From Candidatus Omnitrophota bacterium (GTDB lineage: Bacteria > Omnitrophota > Omnitrophia > Omnitrophales > Aquincolibacteriaceae): DNA of 5,162 nucleotides. The position numbers and the translations under genes were made by a program. The notes under the pieces are model-generated. The model was not told the DNA's origin. It was given only the letters and a program-made list of their open reading frames with translations, and did not search any database. The DNA is taken from NCBI GenBank assembly GCA_023246995.1, contig JAHFHI010000123.1, forward strand, positions 1 to 5,162, in the 5' to 3' direction. Shown here in pieces: positions 1 to 5,162 of this stretch (the first letter of the stretch is position 1; each line of letters begins with the position of its first letter).

Positions 1-656
1 TTCTGAAGCGCAGGAAAAGCCCCGGCCTGTCCGGCGGCGTTACTTTGAGAGGCCAGCGCCCCGGAATCAGCTTCTATGGCCTGTATGATTTTGTCGACAA
101 GGTTTTCGGATACGCGCTCAAATATCTCTTCGCCGTCACCGGCGCCCCGCATTCCGGCTCCGAAAAGCGAAAACATGGTCAAGGGATAAGCCCATATGTC
201 GTAAGTCCCTTTTTCATTGAAGTTATAGACCGCGCTCTGGGCTCCCTCGGAGTTTTTGAGAGTCACCTGGCACTGAACGTTCCACTCGGAGTGATACTTA
301 AGCGGAATGATCCCGATCGTGACCATGCTCAAGGCCCCGAGGCTCGTCAGGCGCGCCTCATCATCCACGTGGTCGCTCGTAAGCTGCACGTCCATGAGAA
401 GGCTCGAAACACTCCCGTTAAAAAACGGCGCGACTTCGGGTTTGCGCAGAGCCGCGAGGAAAGAATTTTTGAATCCCACGCGGTTCGGAAGCTGGCTCCA
501 GTTTCCCGTCATCGTTTCCGTCACCTCTCCGATCCGGACGCGCCCGTCGCCGCCGTTCTGAAAAGCCTTGAGCGGCTCCGGCCCCAGCTTAATCGAGCAC
601 CCGGTTGAGACGGCAAGAATTCCGATAAACAACATAAGGTTTTTCAGGATTTTCAT
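1..656 (-). CDS. Predicted outer-membrane lipoprotein, unknown function (partial, 3' end outside the window)
   Basis: An open frame of 218 codons runs from an ATG at 654-656 off the left edge with no stop. The N-terminus is a lipoprotein signal: basic MKILKN, hydrophobic LMLFIGILAV, then STGC with the lipidated cysteine at residue 20. Serine at the -3 position is less usual than leucine but the rest fits. The residue after the cysteine is serine, not aspartate, which under the Lol rules known from enterobacteria points to the outer membrane. Residues 103-119 form a hydrophobic stretch SLGALSMVTIGIIPLK, followed by a beta-rich part (WNVQCQVTLKNSEGAQSAVYNF), a second aromatic patch near 155-166, and a predicted helix ENLVDKIIQAIEA. 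A hydrophobic 'TLG-IP' stretch followed by strand, 'G' turn and strand is a pattern I associate with several uncharacterised bacterial lipoproteins, but I cannot name the family. It is the third gene of the putative operon. Confidence 0.85.
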   Translation of the reverse strand, partial: MKILKNLMLFIGILAVSTGCSIKLGPEPLKAFQNGGDGRVRIGEVTETMTGNWSQLPNRVGFKNSFLAALRKPEVAPFFNGSVSSLLMDVQLTSDHVDDEARLTSLGALSMVTIGIIPLKYHSEWNVQCQVTLKNSEGAQSAVYNFNEKGTYDIWAYPLTMFSLFGAGMRGAGDGEEIFERVSENLVDKIIQAIEADSGALASQSNAAGQAGAFPALQ

Positions 657-665
657 AACCGCTAT

Positions 666-673
666 CTCCTCCC
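666..673 (-). promoter_or_regulatory. Strong ribosome binding site of the lipoprotein gene
   Basis: GGGAGGAG on the minus strand, about nine bases ahead of the ATG at 656, in the 19-base gap after the TAA of the preceding gene. It is the strongest Shine-Dalgarno match seen in the operon, suggesting that the lipoprotein is translated efficiently from the shared message rather than from its own promoter, for which there is no room. Confidence 0.75.
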
Positions 674-675
674 GC

Positions 676-2508
676 TTAGTCCCGGTTTCGTTCTCTGGCC
701 CGGATATAAACCGATACCCGGCCCCATTCCAATGCCGCCAAAGCTGTTTCATAAGGCACCCTGTCAAAGCCTTTCAATTTAAAACTCTCGCTGTGCTTCC
801 TAAGATCTGAAGTCGCGGGGATGCGGGTAAAATAATCGGCAAGTTCGATCCAATTCATGGCCGCGGCGGCGCGCGCGGCGTGAGCCGACAACTCGCCCTG
901 CCCTTCCCGCCCGGCGTCCTGGGCAAGCCTCCGCAGTCCCAAAACATCCTGAACCGAAAGCGCCCAATCAAAGGCTCTGGATCTAAGCTGCCGCTTTTGA
1001 AATTCGGCCTCGGCCCCCGTGACTTGATTCGCCAGTTTCAAAAAAAGACGGGCCTTGACGAGATCCGAATCCGAAGCGAGCGCCATCTTCGCGGCCGGGG
1101 CATCCATCTTTTTTTGAACCAGTCTCCAAAAAAGTGAAATGATCACGGAATCCCGGCTTGAGGAATCGATTTCTTTAAGAGCTTTCAACGCGCCCTCGAC
1201 ATTCCCTTTTTCGGCAAGGACAAAAGGCCGGGTGGTTTTCAAAGTCTGCTGAAGGGCCGCTGACCTTAGCCCCTGAAGCGCGGCCATAAGCGATTCGGCC
1301 TCAAGCGTTTGCCCGGACCAGCACAACCCGGGGATAAGAAAACCCGCGGTCTCGATAATTTTCGCTTCATCAAACCTGGGCTTGGCCCCCGCCGCGTTTT
1401 GAACAAGGCTCACCGCCTCCGCGCCGCGCCCGAGCGCGGCCAAAGCCAGAGTCACGCTATCAAGCTGCCGGATCTCGGCGGGATCGGCGGTGTTCAGGAT
1501 TTCCTGCGCAAATCCGCGCGCCTTATCCGTCATTTCTTTTTTAAGATAACCGGCGGTCAAGCGCGAAAGAAGTCTGGCTTTCGCGTCTCCGGTCAGGTTC
1601 TGGCGCGAAAAAACATCCTCGGCTTTCTCGACTTCCAGCTGCCGGATATATTTCAAAAAAAGGACATTGAAAAGTTTCAATTTCTCTTCCGGCGATGAAA
1701 CCGACGCGGCATGTTCTTCGGCCTTACCCAGGCGCTCGGCAGCGATTTCCCCGATCACCATGGCGCTTAAAAGAAGATCCCGCTCTCCCGGACTCTGGAT
1801 TTCCTTAAGCGTACTCACGGCCCCCTCAAAATCCCCCGCGTCCACTTGAATCTGGCCGAAATAACGCCGCAGGGAATCCGGATTCACATTGGTAAGATTC
1901 ATCCGGGCCGCGAAATTAAGGGCCTCGGTAATGCGCCCGGTCGCGGTCTGGGCAAATAAAATAGCCCCCAGGGTATTTCCCCTGCGCTGTTCCATATTCG
2001 GCGGAATTTTTTGCCCCGCCATCGCCGAGGCATCGGCCGGCATTTGAAAAGCTTCCTGCTCGGCCGGAGTCATCGGGTCCGCCAAATTCCCCATCTGCGC
2101 GATGGCTTCTTCGATGAGCTTGCCTGAAGTGACGTCGATTGAAACATCCAGTTTGCGGACCTCTTTTTCAATCTGCGCCGCGTTGGCCGCTCCCGGATTC
2201 AGGCCCAGATAGGCTCTTAGCCACAGGTCCGCGGGCACATTCCGGCCCTCGTTCATCAGCGAAAACCCCAGATTAAAAAGCACCTTGGGCTGAAGCGGAT
2301 CGTTTTTTTGAGCTTGCAGAAAATACTGGCTCGCCGTCGCCCACTCTTTGGCATCCGCGGCCACGATTCCGCGCTCCATAAGCTGCCGGGTGCTTTCGGA
2401 AAGAACCGGCACGGGCCGGGCTTGTTCGGTCTCGCCAGCCGCGCAGACTCTCACGGCCAAGATAAGCATGGCGGGCCAGACCATAAACTCTTTAGTTTTC
2501 AGTCCCAC
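676..2508 (-). CDS. Exported TPR-like helical-repeat protein, unknown specific function
   Basis: The 610-residue product looks like a periplasmic solenoid of paired helices, a fold that usually mediates protein-protein contacts. The clearest TPR pair covers residues about 43-104: GIVAADAKEWATASQYFLQA, then PLQPKVLFNLGFSLMNEG with the usual small/large/aromatic spacing. Degenerate repeats seem to follow at about 213-237, 320-340, 350-372, 390-412 and 428-447, each with a gap-A-x-x-hydrophobic pattern. The start is a GTG at 2506-2508, eight bases after AAAGGA. The ATG at codon 9 is less likely because it would remove both lysines (K4, K6) of the signal peptide's basic end and has a badly spaced binding site. 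The signal peptide runs to about residue 23 or 24 (VCA-A or CAA-G). The gene begins inside the end of the preceding gene, suggesting translational coupling, and its TAA is 19 bases from the lipoprotein start. Many TPR proteins act in envelope assembly or secretion, but no specific family can be named. Confidence 0.88.
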   Translation of the reverse strand: MGLKTKEFMVWPAMLILAVRVCAAGETEQARPVPVLSESTRQLMERGIVAADAKEWATASQYFLQAQKNDPLQPKVLFNLGFSLMNEGRNVPADLWLRAYLGLNPGAANAAQIEKEVRKLDVSIDVTSGKLIEEAIAQMGNLADPMTPAEQEAFQMPADASAMAGQKIPPNMEQRRGNTLGAILFAQTATGRITEALNFAARMNLTNVNPDSLRRYFGQIQVDAGDFEGAVSTLKEIQSPGERDLLLSAMVIGEIAAERLGKAEEHAASVSSPEEKLKLFNVLFLKYIRQLEVEKAEDVFSRQNLTGDAKARLLSRLTAGYLKKEMTDKARGFAQEILNTADPAEIRQLDSVTLALAALGRGAEAVSLVQNAAGAKPRFDEAKIIETAGFLIPGLCWSGQTLEAESLMAALQGLRSAALQQTLKTTRPFVLAEKGNVEGALKALKEIDSSSRDSVIISLFWRLVQKKMDAPAAKMALASDSDLVKARLFLKLANQVTGAEAEFQKRQLRSRAFDWALSVQDVLGLRRLAQDAGREGQGELSAHAARAAAAMNWIELADYFTRIPATSDLRKHSESFKLKGFDRVPYETALAALEWGRVSVYIRARERNRD

Positions 2509-4288
2509 TTTTCGCTTCCTTTCTTTTTCGCCATATTTTCAAAACCCCCTCAAAGCGGTCGGCGTCATTTTCAACCGGGTTCGCAAGCGGCGGCTCGGGA
2601 TTTCCGGGACCCGGCCATATCCTTCGGGGCTCTTCGGTGAGCTGAAGCAGCAGGCTCAAATCCTCCTCCGGCTGCGTCCTGGCCTTTTCTCTTTCCTTGG
2701 CTTTCAGGGCGTCGTATTCTTTTTCCGCATCCGCCCATTCCTGCTTTGATTCCTGAATGGCTTCCCGGAGGCCCGGATATTTTTTATAATCCGCCTCCTC
2801 AAGGGCGGCCATTTCTTTTTCCAGGGCCTTTTTTTTATGCCAAGCCGCGGCTTTCTCCCGCAGGTCCTTTTCCGCGGCTTTCCGGACTTCCTGCATCTGC
2901 GATTCCGCGAGCAACTCCTCAGCACGCTCCGCGCTTTTCTTGTTAAAATTCTCCATCATCGCGCGCTCCTGTTTACGCGTCTCCACGGTCTCGGGTCTGA
3001 TCGGCGGAGTGTCCCCTTTCAAGAGAGCGGGGTCCACGGTATCGGTTTCAACCGGAACTGATCTCCAGGGCAACGCCGATGAATAAGGCTCCGCGCCTGC
3101 CGTTTCCGGAGAGGCTTCGACATACCCCTGACTTCCGTCCGGAAGATCCGTCTGCCGGAACGCCGCGGGATGGTCGGTCAGATCCCGCGGCTCTGCCGAT
3201 TCAACCGTTTCAGGCTGATCCACCCAAGCGGCCTCCGGGCCCGGTTTGGCGGGATTCTGAAAAGTTTCTGCGGCCGGATGGTCGGGAACTTCGGATGCCG
3301 CAGCCAGAGCCGGATCAGAAACGGGAAGCGTTTCTTCAGGCTGCGGCGCAGGACTCGCATGCGGATCAACTTCGTTTTGATCACCGGGAGAAGGCGCGGG
3401 CGCTTGGACGCCAGAGTCCGTAGGCTCCGGGAGCGGCTGACCAGGCGCCTCATCCGCTAAAACCGGGCCGGTAGTTTGTTCCTGTCCGGCAGAAAGTTCG
3501 GGAACCGCCGCCGATTCTTGAGCCGGTGCGGATTCGGGAGCGGAGGCCGGCTGGGGCGCCTCATAGCGCGCCTGACCGCTCACGACTTCAGGCCTTACGG
3601 TAAGGTCGGTTTTGTCGCGCAAATCCACCACACTCGGATCCCCAAAATCATCCCGCATCAATTCAAGCGGTTTGTCTTCGGTCCCGGATTGCCCCGCGCG
3701 TCTCCCGTCCCAATCCAACCCGCCGGAGTTTCCGTCATCCAGGGTTTCGATTTTAAGAGGGCTTGGTTCGGACGACAGGCTCATCCCCAGCATATTTTCA
3801 ATGCGTCCGATTCCGGCCCGGATGGCGGCCGAAGATCGGGCCATTTTTTCCTGATACTCCGCGCGCAACCCCTCCTGCTCGACTTTTTTAATGGCCAGGA
3901 GCCGCTCCCTCTCCTGCCGGGCCAGCTCCGCTTCTATCCTTTGCTGTTCGGCCGCCTGCCTCTGATATTCGGCCTGCTGCGCGGCCGCTCTCTCCATGCC
4001 CCCCATCACCGAAGACATGAAACTCCCCATGAGCCCCATGGCGGTATTCATGGCCATCGCATCATAAGAATTGGAATAACCGCCGCCGTCGGAATAGGAA
4101 GAAGAACCGGAAGAATAGCTTGAAGCGCCCGAGGAATAACTCGGCGGCGTATAGGTATCCTCACAATTTTCGCTGACACACATGCCGGGGCCCACATCCG
4201 GAATATAAGCCCGGGAAGGGCGCGCGCACGGGAATAAAAATAGGCCGCAAAGGAGCGGGAAAATAACGAGACTATTTCTCAATCGCAT
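2492..4288 (-). CDS. Large exported coiled-coil and proline-rich protein, unknown function
   Basis: I do not recognise a family for this 598-residue product. The order of segments is clear. Residues 1-27 are a signal peptide (MRLRN, hydrophobic core, then PSRA with cleavage likely before Y28). A CVSENC motif (C37, C42) could form a small disulfide loop. Residues 49-75 are Ser/Tyr/Gly-rich. Residues 76-98 are a Met/Gly/Ala-rich helix with seven methionines, and residues 98-153 a charged coiled coil rich in Gln/Glu/Arg/Ala. Residues 210-235 hold a more ordered stretch (DDFGDPSVVDLRDKTDL). Residues 241-435 are an acidic Pro/Ala/Glu linker with little order, including DHPAA twice (336-340 and 372-376). 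Residues 436-540 are a second, strongly charged Lys/Glu/Ala coiled coil, ending in a short basic tail. The start is an ATG that gives a good signal peptide, but no Shine-Dalgarno site precedes it. The gene heads a tight operon and its last 17 bases overlap the next gene. A periplasmic scaffold or surface-filament role would suit the layout, but that is inference. Confidence 0.85.
   Translation of the reverse strand: MRLRNSLVIFPLLCGLFLFPCARPSRAYIPDVGPGMCVSENCEDTYTPPSYSSGASSYSSGSSSYSDGGGYSNSYDAMAMNTAMGLMGSFMSSVMGGMERAAAQQAEYQRQAAEQQRIEAELARQERERLLAIKKVEQEGLRAEYQEKMARSSAAIRAGIGRIENMLGMSLSSEPSPLKIETLDDGNSGGLDWDGRRAGQSGTEDKPLELMRDDFGDPSVVDLRDKTDLTVRPEVVSGQARYEAPQPASAPESAPAQESAAVPELSAGQEQTTGPVLADEAPGQPLPEPTDSGVQAPAPSPGDQNEVDPHASPAPQPEETLPVSDPALAAASEVPDHPAAETFQNPAKPGPEAAWVDQPETVESAEPRDLTDHPAAFRQTDLPDGSQGYVEASPETAGAEPYSSALPWRSVPVETDTVDPALLKGDTPPIRPETVETRKQERAMMENFNKKSAERAEELLAESQMQEVRKAAEKDLREKAAAWHKKKALEKEMAALEEADYKKYPGLREAIQESKQEWADAEKEYDALKAKEREKARTQPEEDLSLLLQLTEEPRRIWPGPGNPEPPLANPVENDADRFEGVLKIWRKRKEAKSGTEN
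2514..2519 (-). promoter_or_regulatory. Ribosome binding site deciding the GTG start of the TPR-like gene
   Basis: The minus strand reads AAAGGA followed by AGCGAAAA and then GTG (2508-2506). The site lies inside the coding sequence of the preceding gene. It is better placed than anything ahead of the ATG at 2482-2484, and the GTG start restores a basic N-terminus to the signal peptide, so both lines of evidence agree on the GTG. Confidence 0.55.
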
Positions 4289-4374
4289 GACCCGACATTG
4301 CGGAGGGCATTTTGCTTAAAAAAATCAGGGAGGGAAAATAAAATTGCGGGCGGCGGCTCGGCTTCATGCCGGGT

Positions 4375-4383
4375 ATGATAACA
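4375..4383 (-). promoter_or_regulatory. Candidate extended -10 promoter for the three-gene exported-protein operon
   Basis: The minus strand reads TGTTATCAT here: an extended -10 (TGn) directly joined to TATCAT, which matches TATAAT at five of six positions. No good -35 is present at 16 to 18 bases (CTTTTC or similar), which is acceptable for extended -10 promoters. It sits about 86 bases ahead of the ATG of the 598-residue protein and just after the end of the preceding gene, where an internal promoter would be expected. The rest of this 123-base gap holds a weak four-base-pair inverted repeat (4359-4371), a seven-base A/T run (4318-4324) and two CCCTCC tracts, but no conventional ribosome binding site. 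Confidence 0.4.
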
Positions 4384-4393
4384 CAAGAGTCGG

Positions 4394-4417
4394 AACCGAA
4401 AAGCGAACTTTTCAGCC
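4394..4417 (-). other. UUCG-loop hairpin overlapping the stop codon of the 171-residue protein gene
   Basis: On the minus strand, GAAAAG and CTTTTC form a perfect six-base-pair stem (4398-4403 with 4408-4413) around a TTCG loop (4404-4407). Four more pairs, three of them G-U, can extend it to 4394-4417. The TGA stop codon at 4412-4414 lies in the stem. The closing pair is G-C rather than the C-G of the very stable cUUCGg loop, and no T-run follows, so it is not a standard intrinsic terminator. It could weaken read-through, protect the 3' end of the upstream message, or be incidental. It abuts the candidate promoter for the next gene. Confidence 0.4.
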
Positions 4418-4927
4418 GCCCTGCCGCTCCATTTCAGCCTGCAATTTAGCCTGCTGCTGGCGTGCCTGGGCGGCCGCCGCCATAGCCTGGTTCAGCTGGT
4501 CGGTCATGGAAATGCCGGGATTTTTCTTCTTGATCTCTTCGGCGAGTCTGGAGGGCTCCATGACAAAGTTGTCCCACGCGGTTTTGAGACTTTTTTGTTT
4601 ATCAAGGGTCAGAAGCGGATATTTCTTTTTATTTTTTTCGTAATTTTTCTTGAGCTCTTCAAGAAGATTTCCGCCGCCCACAGGCTTGAGCGATTCGATT
4701 TCATTCTTAGCAATCGACAGGATGGCCCCGTCGGCATTGATCCGGTATCCGGAATCGGTCTCTTCTTCGATGGAAACCGTCCAGACATCCCCCGCCTTTA
4801 ATTTCAACTCGAATTTTTCAGCTTGGGGTTCTACTTTCAAATAGTAAGTGAGGTTTTCAGGGTGGAGCCGATACCCCGCCGCCATCACGGCGCCGATAGC
4901 GATTGCCAGAATCATCAGCAGTTTCAT
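4412..4927 (-). CDS. Small exported protein with beta-rich N-domain and coiled-coil C-terminus, unknown function
   Basis: I do not recognise a named family. The 171-residue product starts at an ATG with a strong GGGGGAG ribosome binding site five bases upstream (4934-4939 region). Residues 1-17 form a typical signal peptide: a lysine at position 2, a hydrophobic core MILAIAIGAVM, and an AxA-like site, with cleavage expected after VMA or MAA. Residues about 38-82 look like a small beta domain: alternating hydrophobic strands with KAGDVWTVSIEEETDSGYRI, then a G-x-I-L turn and a KNEIESLKP end. This has the flavour of short SH3-like 'dG..v.G.v.e' modules in secreted proteins, a resemblance judged by eye. 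A glycine turn (GGG at 84-86) leads to a Lys/Glu-rich helix, and residues about 141-169 are a low-complexity Ala/Gln/Met/Arg helix ending QAEMERQGG. There are no cysteines, so no disulfide is possible. It is most likely periplasmic or held at the membrane by an uncleaved signal. It lies 123 bases upstream of the next exported-protein gene and may be co-transcribed with it. Confidence 0.85.
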   Translation of the reverse strand: MKLLMILAIAIGAVMAAGYRLHPENLTYYLKVEPQAEKFELKLKAGDVWTVSIEEETDSGYRINADGAILSIAKNEIESLKPVGGGNLLEELKKNYEKNKKKYPLLTLDKQKSLKTAWDNFVMEPSRLAEEIKKKNPGISMTDQLNQAMAAAAQARQQQAKLQAEMERQGG

Positions 4928-4933
4928 GAAATC

Positions 4934-4940
4934 TCCCCCG
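4934..4940 (-). promoter_or_regulatory. Ribosome binding site of the 171-residue exported protein
   Basis: Read on the minus strand, GGGGGAG is followed by about five to six bases (ATTTC) and then the ATG ending at 4927. This purine-rich match to the 16S rRNA tail fixes the start and places a complete signal peptide at the N-terminus. Confidence 0.7.
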
Positions 4941-4996
4941 AAGTTAAGAAAGGCGGGTTCAATGGGCGTCTTTAAAAAATGTTTCCTATTGAAGAA

Positions 4997-5026
4997 ATAA
5001 TACCCGATCCCGGAAGAAAATTAAAA
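4997..5026 (-). promoter_or_regulatory. Weak candidate promoter for the 171-residue exported protein
   Basis: The 111-base gap between msrA and the next gene (4928-5038) holds a minus-strand TATTAT at 4997-5002, five of six matches to the TATAAT -10 consensus. Eighteen bases upstream is TTTTAA (5021-5026), a poor -35 with three of six matches. It lies about 70 bases ahead of the start codon. The region is AT-richer than the flanking genes, which is usual for a promoter, but chance matches are common in such sequence. Nothing else in the gap was recognised apart from the ribosome binding site at its end. Confidence 0.25.
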
Positions 5027-5038
5027 CCTTTCCCGGCT

Positions 5039-5162
5039 CTAGAGATGGCAGGACTTCCCTCCCCGCTTGGCCGCGTACTGCTGATGGTAGTCTTCAGCCT
5101 CCCAGAAAGTTGCGGCGGGAACAATTTCAGTCACGACCGGAGACTTCCATTTTCCCGAAGAC
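5039..5162 (-). CDS. msrA: Peptide-methionine (S)-S-oxide reductase, C-terminal 40 residues (partial)
   Basis: MsrA reduces methionine-S-sulfoxide in free or protein-bound methionine, repairing oxidative damage, normally at the expense of thioredoxin. Only the C-terminal end is in the window; the gene enters from the right edge and ends at a TAG codon (plus-strand CTA at 5039-5041). The visible 40 residues contain the family's C-terminal signature: TEIVPAATFWEAEDYHQQY, followed by AKRGGKSCHL at the end. The AEDYHQ.Y block is highly characteristic of MsrA. The cysteine three residues from the end, in the context SCH, is probably the resolving cysteine that regenerates the active site, as in other MsrA proteins with a C-terminal CH. 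The catalytic GCFW motif lies outside the window and cannot be checked. No clear terminator follows the stop codon. The next gene runs in the same direction 111 bases on, but msrA is a common housekeeping gene and need not be linked to it in function. Confidence 0.95.
   Translation of the reverse strand, partial: SSGKWKSPVVTEIVPAATFWEAEDYHQQYAAKRGGKSCHL

Noticed and set aside
45..608. Open plus-strand frame of about 187 codons
   Set aside because: It is antisense to the lipoprotein frame, which has a lipobox and a strong ribosome binding site. The plus-strand product shows no signal or motif.
1309..1698. Open plus-strand frame of about 129 codons inside the TPR-like gene
   Set aside because: The minus-strand frame is continuous over 610 codons with a signal peptide and helical repeats. 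The plus-strand product is basic and featureless.
2482..2484. ATG as the start of the TPR-like gene
   Set aside because: It would leave the signal peptide with no positive residue before its core, and the purine tract ahead of it is only about three bases away. The GTG at 2508 fits better.
2704..2925. Alternative minus-strand frame within the 598-residue gene as a separate small protein
   Set aside because: It is a very basic, low-complexity reading of the Lys/Glu coiled coil in another frame, with no ribosome binding site. It was kept only as the possible outcome of slippage at the adenine run.
3476..4123. Open plus-strand frame of about 215 codons
   Set aside because: It lies entirely antisense to the 598-residue gene, has no ribosome binding site, and its product is Arg/His/Pro/Gly-rich without domain character, as expected for the complement of a GC-rich gene.
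4049..4140. DNA-level repeat in the Ser/Tyr/Gly-coding region
   Set aside because: The repetition reflects use of a few codons for Ser, Tyr and Gly. No unit recurs precisely enough to call a tandem repeat.
4335..4372. Possible terminator in the gap before the 598-residue gene (CGGC-ATGAA-GCCG followed by a T-rich stretch)
   Set aside because: The stem is only four base pairs and the T-rich stretch is some 20 bases away and interrupted, so it does not fit an intrinsic terminator.
5003..5038. Possible terminator after msrA (CCGGGA and TTCCGG as a stem)
   Set aside because: Only about six pairs form, one a G-U, with a 15-base loop and no T-run on the 3' side.

Overview
The window carries five genes, all read from the minus strand, so they are listed here in transcription order, from high to low coordinates. 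They are the 3' end of msrA (5039-5162, cut by the window edge), a small exported protein (4412-4927), a 598-residue exported coiled-coil and proline-rich protein (2492-4288), a 610-residue exported TPR-like helical-repeat protein (676-2508), and a lipoprotein (1-656, cut by the other edge). No RNA gene, mobile element, CRISPR array or tandem DNA repeat was seen. The plus strand has open frames, but they are antisense shadows of these genes.

The host is a bacterium. It uses Shine-Dalgarno sites (GGGAGGAG, GGGGGAG), Sec-type signal peptides and a signal-peptidase-II lipobox, and the sequence looks moderately GC-rich (mid-fifties per cent by eye). The signal peptides and the lipoprotein with serine after the cysteine suit a cell with an outer membrane. 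Large, poorly conserved exported proteins with Pro/Ala/Glu-rich linkers and coiled coils would fit a candidate phylum such as Omnitrophota or Elusimicrobiota, but that is a weak impression and not a taxonomic call.

Layout: msrA ends at 5039 and 111 bases separate it from the small exported protein. A further 123 bases, holding a UUCG-loop hairpin at the stop codon and a candidate extended -10 promoter, precede the 598-residue gene. The last three genes are tightly packed (a 17-base overlap, then a 19-base gap) and look like one operon. It encodes an exported coiled-coil/proline-rich scaffold, an exported helical-repeat protein that could bind partners, and a membrane-anchored lipoprotein.

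Apart from msrA, none of the genes could be assigned to a named family. The best supported reading is an envelope-directed operon of unknown function: four consecutive products carry export signals and three are probably co-transcribed. Similar Ala/Gln/Arg/Glu helices in the 171- and 598-residue proteins hint that the two may interact, which is inference only.
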